A DNA stretch of 64,000 nt from Sphingobacterium puteale (GTDB lineage Bacteria; Bacteroidota; Bacteroidia; Sphingobacteriales; Sphingobacteriaceae): contig NZ_RBWS01000022.1 in NCBI RefSeq assembly GCF_003627955.1, positions 1-64,000 on the forward strand, read 5' to 3'. A program made the translations under genes and the position numbers. This document shows positions 17,342 through 26,371 of this stretch, one piece after another. Each line of letters opens with the position of its first letter. Position 1 is the stretch's first letter. The notes under the pieces were generated by a model. That model made no database searches. It saw only the letters and a program-made list of their open reading frames with translations, and had not been told where the DNA came from.

Positions 17342-18919
17342 ATGAAAATAGCATTAACAAAAAAATATAAACATTTAAGCTTCTTGTATTTAGTAGTTTC
17401 GACTTCAATTTTTTCAGGATGTTCTAAATTTTTGGACAAGCAGCCCTTTGATGTGGTCAAGGAAAATTATTATCAGAATGAAAAGGAGGTGATGACCGGA
17501 CTTGTTGGCGTATACGATATTCTCGGCAGGGAAGACTTTTACGGATCCACCTATTCGAGCTATCTGACCCTGGGTGATGAGGGGGCCTATTTTCGCTCAT
17601 CTTATCTCGCTGGACCAGAAATCTATAGTTACGATGCTTCTAATCCAAAAATCAATGATATCTGGCGATTTCTGTATGAGGGTATTGAGCGGGCCAATTT
17701 TTTTCTGAGCAAAATTGAGGCCGTACAGATGGCTGCTTCTGATAAACAGGCTGTGATAGGTGAAGTCAGGTTTTTGCGGGCCTATTACTATTTTATTTTG
17801 GTCAGCAACTGGGGGGACGTTCCTTTGAAAACAGCGCCTACAAGTTCGGTCAGTAATGTCAATATCGCACGTACGCCACAGGCGGAAGTTTATAATTTTA
17901 TTGTGCAGGAGATGGAAGCAGCGGATTCCATAGTCAAGGACATTCAGGCGTACGGTCATGCTGGCCGCGTTTCAAAATCTGCCGTCCGGGGCATCTTGGC
18001 CCGGGTATACCTAAAAATGGCCGGAGCTCCGCTCAATGACGCATCCAAGTATCAAAAAGCATTGGAATGGTCGAGCAAACTGGTCTTTCCACAAGGGGGA
18101 GATTATAAACATAGCCTTGTCGCAGATTACAAAAAGATCTTTACAGATATGGCGGCAGACCGGTATAATATCAGCGAATCCATCTGGGAGGTAGAATTCT
18201 ATGGCAATCGCAGCGGTGATTTTGAAGCTGGGCGCATTGGCAATCAAAGTGGCATACAGACCAGCGATGAGGGCAAGGGCTTTAGCTATGGTCTGTTGGC
18301 TGCCACGCGCAAGCTCTTTGAATCTTACGAACCCACAGACAAACGCCGGGACTGGAATATCGCCAGTTATCGGTACAACCATGCCAACAACTTGATCACA
18401 GACTCTGTATTCTATACGGCAGCGGAAATTGAGCGTAGGCATGCCGCCAAATTTAGAAGAGATTACGAGACCTTAAAGCCTAAAAACAGGAATTATACGC
18501 CAATTAATTTTCCGCTATTACGTTATGCTGATGTTCTGTTGATGTTTGCTGAAGCCGAAAATGAAGTGAATGGCCCCACGGCCCGTGCCAAAAATGCACT
18601 TCAGGAAGTACGTGACCGTGCAAATGCTTCAAACCGGAATAATGAGTTAACCAATGAAAGCGAAATGCGAATAGCTATACGGGAGGAACGCTTTCGGGAA
18701 TTATGCTACGAAGGGTTGCGGAAATTTGATCTCGTACGTTATGGTACTTTCATTGCCGAAATGAAACTCGTTGCCCAACAGTATAACCAGTTGGCGCCGG
18801 CCGATTATCGGTACATGGCATTGGCTTTCAATAATGTCAGTGATCGCGATACGTATTTCCCTATTCCAATCAACGAACTATCCCTGAATAACCTGATGAC
18901 GCAAAATCCCGCATGGTAA
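17342..18919 (+). CDS. SusD/RagB family glycan-binding lipoprotein
   Basis: A 525-residue surface lipoprotein starting at ATG 17342; the longer frame from 17276 lies inside SusC and is rejected. The lipobox is FSGCSKFLDKQP. SusD features follow: TPR-like helices with RFLRAYYYFILVSNWGDVPL, the PLLRYADVLLMFAEAENEVN segment, and the C-terminal IREERFRELCYEGLRKFDLV with TYFPIPINELSLN at the end. It caps the SusC barrel and binds the glycan at the cell surface. Confidence 0.95.
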   Translation: MKIALTKKYKHLSFLYLVVSTSIFSGCSKFLDKQPFDVVKENYYQNEKEVMTGLVGVYDILGREDFYGSTYSSYLTLGDEGAYFRSSYLAGPEIYSYDASNPKINDIWRFLYEGIERANFFLSKIEAVQMAASDKQAVIGEVRFLRAYYYFILVSNWGDVPLKTAPTSSVSNVNIARTPQAEVYNFIVQEMEAADSIVKDIQAYGHAGRVSKSAVRGILARVYLKMAGAPLNDASKYQKALEWSSKLVFPQGGDYKHSLVADYKKIFTDMAADRYNISESIWEVEFYGNRSGDFEAGRIGNQSGIQTSDEGKGFSYGLLAATRKLFESYEPTDKRRDWNIASYRYNHANNLITDSVFYTAAEIERRHAAKFRRDYETLKPKNRNYTPINFPLLRYADVLLMFAEAENEVNGPTARAKNALQEVRDRANASNRNNELTNESEMRIAIREERFRELCYEGLRKFDLVRYGTFIAEMKLVAQQYNQLAPADYRYMALAFNNVSDRDTYFPIPINELSLNNLMTQNPAW

Positions 18920-18942
18920 TACCAGCTAATAATGTGAAAATT

Positions 18943-19869
18943 ATGAAAAGATATATTTATATAGCATCGCTTCTCGTACTGCCGATCCTACAATCATGCG
19001 AGAAAAAAGAGGCCACCCCTTTGAACTTAGAAGTCCATACGGATAAAAATAGCTATAAAGTTGGTGAGCAAGTGTTGTTCCATATCAGTGGCAATCCCGA
19101 CCAGCTGACGTTCTTCTCTGGTGAAGAAGGCCATAAGTACGTTTACCGCGAGCGCACCAAAGCTATCCCACAGGCTGTAACACTGGAGTTTTCGACCAAC
19201 CGTCGTTATGGTACGGATGTGCAACAGCCGAACTCTCTCCGCCTACTGGTATCGCAGCAATTTGCAGGAGTTTACCAGCCTGATGCGATCAAGGAGAGCG
19301 ACTGGGTGGATATTACCGCCGCATTTAAGTTATCTGGCATCCAGGTCAATGACGCTACCTATGTATCCTCGGGACAAGTTGATCTGTCGAAATTAAGTGC
19401 GTCTGGTTTTAATCTGAATGCGAATGCCATGGTTTATTTTGCTTTTAAATACTCCGGGAATACCGGATCGACACAGCCCCGTTGGTGGATCAATCAGTTC
19501 AGCCTAAATACCGAAACAACAGAGCGTATTACCTTGCCGATAGCAAATCTGCAAGGTGCAGCCTGGACCTCAATCGGTCTGGAAAATTCTCCTGTCTCCT
19601 GGTTATTAAGCAGTGCGGGACTACGCTTTCAGGGTGGCGGAGCAACAATAGGCTCCAATCAGGTGTGGGCTATCTCAAAACCGCTGGACCTGACCAGTGT
19701 GACACCGGACAAAGGGGTAGCGCTCAAAAATATGAGCACCCGTATGGATACCTATGCTTACACTTTCACAGCTCCCGGGACTTATGAAATTACTTTCGTT
19801 GGCAGTAATAGCAATGTGTACGGAGAATATCTAGTAGTCAAAACAGTCGAACTGGAAGTGACGGAATGA
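18943..19869 (+). CDS. DUF5017-like surface lipoprotein of the PUL
   Basis: A 308-residue lipoprotein starting at ATG 18943 (signal LLVLPILQSC, Cys at about 19). The segment FHISGNPDQLTFFSGEEGHKY, shortened here to its core FFSGEEGHKYVY, is the hallmark of DUF5017 proteins encoded right after SusD genes. The remaining beta-rich domain (about 120-308) resembles a carbohydrate-binding sandwich. Probably a surface glycan-binding protein that assists SusCD. An in-frame ATG at 18913 overlapping SusD is the less likely start. Confidence 0.75.
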   Translation: MKRYIYIASLLVLPILQSCEKKEATPLNLEVHTDKNSYKVGEQVLFHISGNPDQLTFFSGEEGHKYVYRERTKAIPQAVTLEFSTNRRYGTDVQQPNSLRLLVSQQFAGVYQPDAIKESDWVDITAAFKLSGIQVNDATYVSSGQVDLSKLSASGFNLNANAMVYFAFKYSGNTGSTQPRWWINQFSLNTETTERITLPIANLQGAAWTSIGLENSPVSWLLSSAGLRFQGGGATIGSNQVWAISKPLDLTSVTPDKGVALKNMSTRMDTYAYTFTAPGTYEITFVGSNSNVYGEYLVVKTVELEVTE

Positions 19870-19952
19870 AACCGACGCATGCGGAAAAAATAATCCGACA
19901 TTCCCCGAAAAATATAATATACAAGAATCAACAGCGCAGTAAATAAAATCTT

Positions 19953-21221
19953 ATGAAGCAGACACATTATTCTTTTGGACTTAAAATGATATTCTTATTT
20001 CTTTTGACAAACCTCTTTTCCTGTGCGCAGCAGCGCACCAAGCAGAACAGTTCCGATTTTGTGGCTGCCGGCTTTACGCGAGCCAGAGCGCAATATGACC
20101 TGCTCCTTGATAACAGCAACTTTCCTCGGACGCTGGATACAACAGGCCATGTGGTGGGAACCGATGAATGGGATTGGACAGGTGGCTTTTTCCCGGGCGC
20201 GCTTTGGTATATTTATGAGTATACAAAGGATCCCGATGTCAAAGCTCAGGCCACAGCATGGACCGAAAAACTGGAAAAGGCGAAGGATCTGACCCAACAT
20301 CATGACATTGGTTTTGTGATGTACTGTTCGTATGGCAACGCTTTACGGCTGGAGGACGATTCTACAAAGATCAAAAAATACCAGCAGCTCCTCGTACATT
20401 CAGCAGAGTCTGCCCTGAAGCGCTTTGATCCGAAAGTTGGACTGATCAAATCCTGGAATGAAAAAGCTTCCTGGGATGGAAAAACGGTATGGAAATATCC
20501 GGTGATCATCGATAATATGATGAACCTGGAGCTGTTGTTTTTTGCATCAACATTAACTGGAGACCCCAAATACAAAAATGCCGCAATCAGTCATGCCGAC
20601 CATACCCTGAAGAATCATTTCAGGCCCGATTACAGCACCTACCATGTGGTGGACTATGATCCCAATACGGGAGCAGTCCTGCATCAGCAGACCAATCAGG
20701 GCTATGCCGACAATTCAACCTGGTCTAGAGGGCAGGGCTGGGCAATCTATGGCTATACGCTGCTCTACCGCGAGACCAAGGACAGTAAATATCTGGATGC
20801 AGCCAGGAAAGCGGCAGATTTTTATATGAATCATCCCAACCTGCCAAAGGATAATGTTCCCTATTGGGATTTTAATGCTGGCCAGGAAGGATACCGACCG
20901 GATGTGGATTATGCAAACCGAAAGCTGAACTATATACCACGGGATGCGTCGGCGGCTGCACTGGTCAGTGCAGCCTTGCTCGAATTATCCACCTATATGA
21001 CCGAAGCAGATGCCAAACGCTATTATAACTTTGCCGAAAGCACGTTGAAATCGCTCTCCTCCAGCGAATACCTGGCTGAAAAGGGGACCAATGGCGGCTT
21101 CATCCTTAAACACTCGACAGGAAGCATGCCACATAAAAGTGAAATTGATGTTCCGCTTATCTATGCAGATTACTACTTTTTAGAAGCGTTGCTACGTTAC
21201 AGAAAACTAAATGGGGCCTAG
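19953..21221 (+). CDS. GH88 unsaturated glucuronyl/uronyl hydrolase
   Basis: A 422-residue lipoprotein (LFSCAQQ). The (alpha/alpha)6 fold is recognisable from DEWDWTGGFFPGALWYIYEY, HHDIGFVMYCSYGNALRL (Asp118), the catalytic-type segment IIDNMMNLELLFFAS (Asp187) and DNSTWSRGQGWAIYGY (Asp253). GH88 enzymes remove the 4,5-unsaturated uronic acid left at the non-reducing end by polysaccharide lyases, through hydration of the double bond. Its presence therefore predicts a lyase in the same locus, and the beta-helix protein two genes downstream is the candidate. The stop overlaps the region of the next gene's start. Confidence 0.9.
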   Translation: MKQTHYSFGLKMIFLFLLTNLFSCAQQRTKQNSSDFVAAGFTRARAQYDLLLDNSNFPRTLDTTGHVVGTDEWDWTGGFFPGALWYIYEYTKDPDVKAQATAWTEKLEKAKDLTQHHDIGFVMYCSYGNALRLEDDSTKIKKYQQLLVHSAESALKRFDPKVGLIKSWNEKASWDGKTVWKYPVIIDNMMNLELLFFASTLTGDPKYKNAAISHADHTLKNHFRPDYSTYHVVDYDPNTGAVLHQQTNQGYADNSTWSRGQGWAIYGYTLLYRETKDSKYLDAARKAADFYMNHPNLPKDNVPYWDFNAGQEGYRPDVDYANRKLNYIPRDASAAALVSAALLELSTYMTEADAKRYYNFAESTLKSLSSSEYLAEKGTNGGFILKHSTGSMPHKSEIDVPLIYADYYFLEALLRYRKLNGA

Positions 21222-21222
21222 T

Positions 21223-22632
21223 ATGAAGATTAAAACGATACTATTGTCGTGCTTCTTGTTGGGCTGTTCGCTATGGTCGTTCGCCCAGCAACAGCCTATG
21301 GGCACCTCCGATAAGATGGCCTGGTGGTCAGCATCCAGATTTGGACTGTTTATCCACTGGGGCCTATATTCTCAGACTGCCGGTGACTGGAATGGCAGGC
21401 CAACACGGGGCGGAGAACATTTTATGTTATATGAAAGGATCCCACTGCAACAGTATGCGCAGATCGCCAAAGATTTTAACCCTACTGCTTTTGATGCCGA
21501 TACCTGGGCAAAGGCCGCCAAGTGGGCCGGCATGAAATACATTGTCATTACAGCAAAACATCACGATGGGTTTGCCATGTTTAATTCCCCCAGCAGCGAT
21601 TATAATGTTGTCCAGCAGACTCCCTGGCAGCGGGACCCAATGCGGGACCTGGCTGATGCCTGCAAACGTTATGATTTAAAACTTTGCTTTTACTATTCTT
21701 TGGGGCGGGACTGGGCAGATCCGGATGTTCCTACCAATTGGCCTAGCAAGGCCGGACGAAGCAACTTCTGGGATTATCCAAATGAAGACGCCAAAGATTT
21801 ATCAAAATATATCGAGCGAAAAGTAAAACCACAATTACACGAATTATTGACACAGTATGGTCCCATTGGTATAATATGGTTTGATACGCCCGAACTCTTT
21901 ACTAAAGAACAAAGCACAGAAATCCAACAGTTCATTACCGATTTACAGCCCAATTGCATCATCAATAGTCGTATCGGCAATCAGCTGGGCGACTACGAAG
22001 TCGTTGAGCAATCCCTAATGAATAAAGCAAAGGGCAAATGGGAGGCCTGCATCACAATGAGTCGCAACTGGGGTTTTAATAAGCATGATACAGTCTGGAA
22101 AAGTCCCGAAATATTGGTTAGAAATCTTGTAGAAGTGGTTAGTAGAGGTGGAAATCTGCTGCTGAATATCGGCCCGAAAGGGGATGGTACCTTTCCTGTG
22201 GAAAGTATGGCCCGATTACGGAGTATCGGAGATTGGATGAGCCTCAATGCAGAGGCAATATACGGGTCAGGCGAATGGAAAATACAAAGCGAAGGAAACC
22301 AGTTACATGAGGAGGAAACCGAGATCGCGGGGCAACAAACGATCAAAGACGCCGAAAATGATGCCACCTCAAAAGATATTGTGTCCGACATCCGTTTTAC
22401 GACAAAGGATGGCTTTGTTTATGTGTTTGTACGAAGTCCAAAGACCGACTTTGCGGCGGTAAAAAGTCTGGCAGCAGGTCAGGCGCAAATAGCTAAAATT
22501 ACGCTATTGGGAAGCAAGCAGAAAATCAAATGGAAACAGGACGCTAAAGCATTACATCTTCCTGTCCCTTCAGCGACAGGCGGAGAGATACCTGTTTATG
22601 TTTTCAAGGTAAAACTTGTTGGCCAGTCATAA
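21223..22632 (+). CDS. GH29 alpha-L-fucosidase
   Basis: A 469-residue secreted enzyme; signal peptide ends SLWSFAQQ or is anchored at the Cys of LLGC. GH29 signatures: SASRFGLFIHWGLYS, YIVITAKHHDGFAMFNS, and the nucleophile strand IGIIWFDTPE (Asp221). It ends in a beta-sandwich (about 350-469). GH29 retaining fucosidases release alpha-linked L-fucose. The start chosen is ATG 21223, right after the GH88 stop (TAG TATG); 21211 is an alternative that overlaps GH88. In this locus it would trim fucose branches. Confidence 0.92.
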   Translation: MKIKTILLSCFLLGCSLWSFAQQQPMGTSDKMAWWSASRFGLFIHWGLYSQTAGDWNGRPTRGGEHFMLYERIPLQQYAQIAKDFNPTAFDADTWAKAAKWAGMKYIVITAKHHDGFAMFNSPSSDYNVVQQTPWQRDPMRDLADACKRYDLKLCFYYSLGRDWADPDVPTNWPSKAGRSNFWDYPNEDAKDLSKYIERKVKPQLHELLTQYGPIGIIWFDTPELFTKEQSTEIQQFITDLQPNCIINSRIGNQLGDYEVVEQSLMNKAKGKWEACITMSRNWGFNKHDTVWKSPEILVRNLVEVVSRGGNLLLNIGPKGDGTFPVESMARLRSIGDWMSLNAEAIYGSGEWKIQSEGNQLHEEETEIAGQQTIKDAENDATSKDIVSDIRFTTKDGFVYVFVRSPKTDFAAVKSLAAGQAQIAKITLLGSKQKIKWKQDAKALHLPVPSATGGEIPVYVFKVKLVGQS

Positions 22633-22692
22633 CGCTATGGAACACTATCAATAAAAGGAAAGAAAGGATATTCACAACCAAATTATAACCAG

Positions 22693-23934
22693 ATGAAAAA
22701 GATCATTTTCAGTTTTGCGGTACTCGGTCTGCTGCTAAATTCTTGTTCCAGCCCATTGGAAGGACTCGATTCCACAACAGCAACCCATGTTTCCTTATAC
22801 GGTAGTTCGGTAACAAAAAGCAGTCTGTCCGGCTCTGGCCTTGTTTCTGCCGGGATGACACTGGCGGAAATCAATGCTGAAATCGCACAGGCAAGTGCCG
22901 GTGATACCATATGGGTGGAAGCCGGCACTTATCTTATTGATGGTGCCCTGCTGATGAAGCCCGGTATTACACTTATGAAAAGCGGAAATACAAACCCCAT
23001 ATTTGATGCCAGGGCATCGGACAGCCAGCTGCTTCGGCAGACCTTCAGTGCGGCCAATGTTGCTGGCTGTACATTCTCGGGCATTACATTTTGGAATCTG
23101 ACTTTTTACATCAATAATGCGTCTGACGTGACTTTTAAATGGTGTATTTTTGACTATGGCATTAAGAAAGCAGGCAGTAACAAATCGAATGATCTGCATG
23201 ATGCTTACATTCGCCTGATCGGCACGGATAAAGCCACCGTTTCAAACTGTGTATTCTCCAGGAGGCAGGGAAACAGTGGAAGAGGGGTGTGGAACGGGTC
23301 GGGCAGTACAAATTCAAAGATCATCAACAATACCTTTGGCAATGCTGGCACAACGGGTTACTTTATCACGGCGATAAATGATAATTCTCAAAGCAATAGT
23401 CTGATCAGTGGAAATACCATTTTACGCAATGTATCTTTCAATAATGAAGATGCCAATACCGATCATGGTATTTATGCACATAGTTTTAACGGCCTGACAA
23501 TACAGAACAATGTGATCAAAGGCTGGCCGGCGAATGGAAGCGGTGGTGCTATTAAAGCTCGAAACGGGCAGAACTTGGCTATCCTCAACAATGAATTCCA
23601 TACTTCGGGGATTTTACTGTATATCTATATTGAACCTTCCTCGTACCAGTATCTTAAAAATGTACAGGTCAAGAACAACAAGATTTACCTGGATTCATTG
23701 ATCGGAGGCATGTATGGTGGGATCGGCTATTGGCGGCAGAGCGGTGTTACCGGACAGGAAGAGTCAATTCTGATATCCGGCAATGAGATGCCAAATGGAT
23801 CAATTAGTATTTCGGGATCCAATGGCTTTAGCAGCGCGCAGTTTAATCTATCTGGTGGTGGGGTATTCAACAATGATCTACACCTGCCTTTTCTTTCGCT
23901 TGCGGCAGGTGTAAGTCAATCGGGTAATTACTAA
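22693..23934 (+). CDS. right-handed parallel beta-helix lipoprotein, probable polysaccharide lyase
   Basis: A 413-residue lipoprotein (LLLNSCSSPLEG). The start MTLAEINAEIAQASAGDTIW, followed by VEAGTY, and the repeated N-x-F/x-N-x-I rungs (IINNTFG, LISGNTIL, LTIQNNVIKGW, LAILNNEFH) give a PL6/PL9-like or pectate-lyase-like solenoid. Such folds mostly act as polysaccharide lyases or epimerases on uronic-acid chains. It follows GH88, whose substrate is a lyase product, so lyase activity is a strong inference. A catalytic Lys/Arg pair was not assigned. It is the last gene of the PUL operon. Confidence 0.75.
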   Translation: MKKIIFSFAVLGLLLNSCSSPLEGLDSTTATHVSLYGSSVTKSSLSGSGLVSAGMTLAEINAEIAQASAGDTIWVEAGTYLIDGALLMKPGITLMKSGNTNPIFDARASDSQLLRQTFSAANVAGCTFSGITFWNLTFYINNASDVTFKWCIFDYGIKKAGSNKSNDLHDAYIRLIGTDKATVSNCVFSRRQGNSGRGVWNGSGSTNSKIINNTFGNAGTTGYFITAINDNSQSNSLISGNTILRNVSFNNEDANTDHGIYAHSFNGLTIQNNVIKGWPANGSGGAIKARNGQNLAILNNEFHTSGILLYIYIEPSSYQYLKNVQVKNNKIYLDSLIGGMYGGIGYWRQSGVTGQEESILISGNEMPNGSISISGSNGFSSAQFNLSGGGVFNNDLHLPFLSLAAGVSQSGNY

Positions 23935-24028
23935 GGCTAATAGCTCCATTTTTGTACCATCGTAGTTTACGAGAAATGCCAGTGCCATTTTTTTATAATG
24001 GTTTTGGACCGTAATGAATCAGAAAAAA

Positions 24029-24280
24029 ATGGTTGAAACTGACTATCCCATTATTGGGAGCATAACTATATATATCAGTGCTGGCTTATTCCGGCCTTTT
24101 TTGTGCTATAAATCCTATCTTAGTCCTATGTTGTACAATCCTTTTGAACAAGTCACCAAAAGTTCTTTTCGCGAACTCGTCGAGTCGGGCTATACCGACT
24201 TCGTGTTGCAGCTCTTTGAGTGGCCCGATGTTAAGGAAAAGACAGGCTTCCTGCTCACGCCTTATGATGATAAGGACGCC
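24029..24280 (+). repeat. first copy of a ~250-bp duplicated block
   Basis: Matches 25970-26215 at roughly 90% or more, including the TATA run and a GCTGG...CCGG(CC)TTTTTT terminator-like hairpin before the coding part. The copy at 25970 has a longer (TA)n run. After 24280 the two copies diverge abruptly. Confidence 0.75.
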
Positions 24281-24286
24281 GTTTAA
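24128..24286 (+). pseudogene. truncated copy of a small hypothetical gene
   Basis: From ATG 24128 the frame encodes LYNPFEQVTKSSFRELVESG, continuing TDFVLQLFEWPDVKEKTGFLLTPYDDKD, then stops. The copy at 26073-26366 continues for about 45 more residues after the same point. This copy is therefore truncated by a junction into unrelated sequence. The family is not recognised; it has no signal peptide. Confidence 0.55.
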
Positions 24287-24300
24287 CAAAATATGTATCA

Positions 24301-24411
24301 AATGATCGTCCAGAATTCGCGGTATTTATCAAAGATGACGATAAGGCCTGTTAAGCATACTTATTGAATGAGAAAAGAATAGTTGGAGATATTTGGTTTA
24401 TTAATTTATGA
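24301..24411 (+). pseudogene. C-terminal remnant of a small protein gene
   Basis: An open frame reads RPEFAVFIKDDDKAC, is broken by TAA at 24352, and continues AYLLNEKRIVGDIWFINL to a TGA at 24411. The coherent sense across one in-frame stop indicates a decayed gene. It starts just beyond the truncated copy at 24128-24286, so the two were brought together by a deletion. Confidence 0.4.
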
Positions 24412-24545
24412 TGACTTTCATTAAAATAGCGTTAACCGCTGCTAATCTTTTCGCACTTAATCAATGTTTTGAGATCAAAACGTTCTATTATAAAGAGAAA
24501 TTGGAACATACTTTCATAGATGGTAAGGCCAGGTTCCAAAAGTAA
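24408..24545 (+). CDS. 45-residue ORF overlapping the previous remnant
   Basis: ATGATG overlaps the TGA of the remnant, a coupled arrangement. The product reads MMTFIKIALTAANLFALNQC, then FEIKTFYYKEKLEHTFIDGK. It is probably the shortened start of a longer gene. No family is recognised. Nothing else is seen between 24545 and the promoter at 24708 except the palindrome. Confidence 0.3.
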   Translation: MMTFIKIALTAANLFALNQCFEIKTFYYKEKLEHTFIDGKARFQK

Positions 24546-24662
24546 AGGTAGCTCCATTTTAATTCGTATTGATGTAAACATGTACTATTAAATCCGATCC
24601 GAGGAGTGAATAGGACGGAAATGATCTTCATCGGGGAACTTGTTTTAATTCATATGCATACC

Positions 24663-24685
24663 AATATTTTTATGCTAAAAATATT
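24663..24685. promoter_or_regulatory. AT palindrome upstream of the Rpn-type gene
   Basis: AATATTTTTA and TAAAAATATT form perfect 10-bp arms around TGC, 23 nt before the -7 box of the next gene. It could be an operator. Confidence 0.35.
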
Positions 24686-24707
24686 AGTATTTAAATGTTT
24701 TTTTACT

Positions 24708-24715
24708 TATATTTG
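24708..24715 (+). promoter_or_regulatory. -7 box of the Rpn-type gene
   Basis: TATATTTG matches TAnnTTTG exactly, 30 nt before the ATG at 24746. No clear TTG at -33 was found. Confidence 0.5.
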
Positions 24716-24745
24716 CATTGTTAACCAATTTGAAAACAATGTATT

Positions 24746-25708
24746 ATGAGTGAGTTGAAACAATCGAAATATATCGATATCACGACAGATTATGGCTTTA
24801 AAAAAGTTTTCGGATCAGATACCAATAAAGATCTTCTGATGGCTTTCCTAAACGAACTGTTTAGAGGACGCAAGATTATTGCCGACCTGTATTATAACAA
24901 AAATGAGCATGTCGGGGATACAGAGGATATGGGTACCGTTATTTTTGATCTGACCTGTACGGCAGACAATGGCGAACGTTTTATTATTGAAGTGCAGCGC
25001 ACGGCGCAGGATAATTTGAAAAAGCGCATGCTTTACTACAGCAGTAAATTGATAGCGGATCAGGCTCCCAAAGGCAACCGAAGGGCTTGGAATTATGCAA
25101 TTAGTGAAGTTTATATCATTGTACTGATGGATGGATTTGCAATGCCTGATGCGGGGGATGAGAAGTATTTTCTGCACGATATTTGTTTATGTTATCGAGA
25201 TCATGGTAAAATATTTTATGACGATCTAGGCTTTATATATGTGGAATTGGTTAACTTTGTTAAAGCTGAGGCAGAGTTAGTTAATGATTTAGATCGTTGG
25301 CTTTATGTACTCAAAAATATGTCTTCGCTAAATGGACTTTCCACTTATTTGCGTAAGCCTATTTTTGAGAAGTTATTTCAGTTAGCAGAGTATAGCAAAC
25401 TAAAACCGGAGGAACGAGAGATGTACAACGTAAGTTTAAGGAATAAATGGGATGCCGAGAGTATCCGAAGTAGTCAAGAGGAGCAATTGAAACGAGCGCG
25501 CGAAAAAGCAATGGCTGAAGGAAAAGCAGAGGGAAAAGCCGAAGGAAAAGCAGAGGGAGAAGTTATCGGAAAAGCCGAAGGAAAGGCGGAAGTAATAAAA
25601 AATCTTTTGTCTTCGAATAAGTTTTCGATATCGGAGATAGCCGAATTAGCGGACGTCACTTTAGATTTTGTAAAGCAGATCGAGGCAGAGAAGGCTAAAG
25701 GAAAATAA
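24746..25708 (+). CDS. Rpn/YhgA-like PD-(D/E)XK nuclease family protein
   Basis: A 320-residue protein of the recombination-promoting nuclease / 'PD-(D/E)XK family transposase' group. Key features: DITTDYGFKKVFGSDTNKDLL at residues 10-30, then FDLTCTADNGERFIIEVQR, which holds the Asp and Glu-x-Gln of the nuclease core, and YYSSKLIADQ. After about residue 230 comes a charged helix with tandem AEGK units (residues 255-280), then a small HTH-like end (ISEIAELADVTLDFVKQIE). It has its own promoter and terminator, so it behaves as a solitary gene. Rpn proteins stimulate recombination and are often mobile or phage-defence linked. Confidence 0.85.
   Translation: MSELKQSKYIDITTDYGFKKVFGSDTNKDLLMAFLNELFRGRKIIADLYYNKNEHVGDTEDMGTVIFDLTCTADNGERFIIEVQRTAQDNLKKRMLYYSSKLIADQAPKGNRRAWNYAISEVYIIVLMDGFAMPDAGDEKYFLHDICLCYRDHGKIFYDDLGFIYVELVNFVKAEAELVNDLDRWLYVLKNMSSLNGLSTYLRKPIFEKLFQLAEYSKLKPEEREMYNVSLRNKWDAESIRSSQEEQLKRAREKAMAEGKAEGKAEGKAEGEVIGKAEGKAEVIKNLLSSNKFSISEIAELADVTLDFVKQIEAEKAKGK
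25510..25590 (+). repeat. tandem AEGK-coding repeat
   Basis: A 12-bp unit of the type GAAGGAAAAGCA is repeated about five times, with one GEVIGK interruption, inside the Rpn-type gene. Such in-frame arrays vary in copy number by slippage. Confidence 0.7.
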
Positions 25709-25732
25709 AACAGATTACAATATAAGATTTTT

Positions 25733-25770
25733 AGGCCGCTTGGATAATGTCTAAGTGGCCTTTTCCTTTT
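25733..25770 (+). terminator. terminator of the Rpn-type gene
   Basis: AGGCCGCTT (25733-25741) pairs with AAGTGGCCT (25753-25761), with one G-T pair, followed by a T-rich tract TTTTCCTTTTTT. Confidence 0.75.
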
Positions 25771-25969
25771 TTATAGGTTAAGTTGGTCTTAGACAATACC
25801 ATTTTGAATAAGCTCTCATTTAAATAAAAATAATTGTAAGACCGAAGCGACAAACTCAACCTTTTTATAAAAAGATTAAACGAATATTATATTTCTGTTG
25901 TCCTTTATACGAAAAATGAGAAGATTGCTTTTGCTGGCTTGATTTGCACTTGTTAGGCCAGCATTTTTT

Positions 25970-26215
25970 TGAAACCGACTATCCCATTATTGGGATCATA
26001 ACTATATATATATATATCAGGGCTGGTTTATTCCGGCCTTTTTTGTGCTATAAATCCTATCTTAGTCCTACGCTGTACAATCCCTTTGAACAAGTCACTA
26101 AAAGTTCGTTTCGTGAGCTCGTCGAGTCGGGGTATGCCGACTTTGTGCTGCAGCATTTTGAGTGGCCCGGTGTTAAGGAAAAGACAGGCTTCCTGTTCAC
26201 GCCTTATGATGATAA
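25970..26215 (+). repeat. second copy of the ~250-bp duplicated block
   Basis: Same block as 24029-24280, with an expanded (TA)n run and the same hairpin. Differences are mostly single substitutions. Confidence 0.75.
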
Positions 26216-26366
26216 GGAAGCCGCCGATCAGCATGCCCATCAACTGGGCGAAAAGGAGGGAAGAACCTTGCAGTTTGTTAGCGAAAATCTTGAACCATTC
26301 GACGCTTGTTCGCCTGTTGAGGTTATTTGGGATTTTGGGAAGAAACAGTGGCCAATATATTTCTAG
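26073..26366 (+). pseudogene. longest copy of the repeated small gene, start codon lost
   Basis: Encodes LYNPFEQVTKSSFRELVESG and about 75 further residues, ending VIWDFGKKQWPIYF. The ATG present in the other two copies (24128, 29858) is ACG here (26070), leaving only CTG 26073 or a far-upstream start at 25944 inside the terminator hairpin region. The open frame is otherwise intact, so either it uses a non-standard start or it has recently died. Soluble, no recognised domain. Confidence 0.45.
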
Positions 26367-26371
26367 CGTCC

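Noticed and set aside
24060..24080. (TA)n runs here, near 26000 and near 39465 as possible regulatory or variable sites
   Set aside because: Short AT runs are expected in such AT-rich DNA; the first two belong to the duplicated block.
25474..25659. Minus-strand frame with repeated SAFPSAFP units
   Set aside because: It is the complement of the AEGK repeat in the Rpn-type gene.
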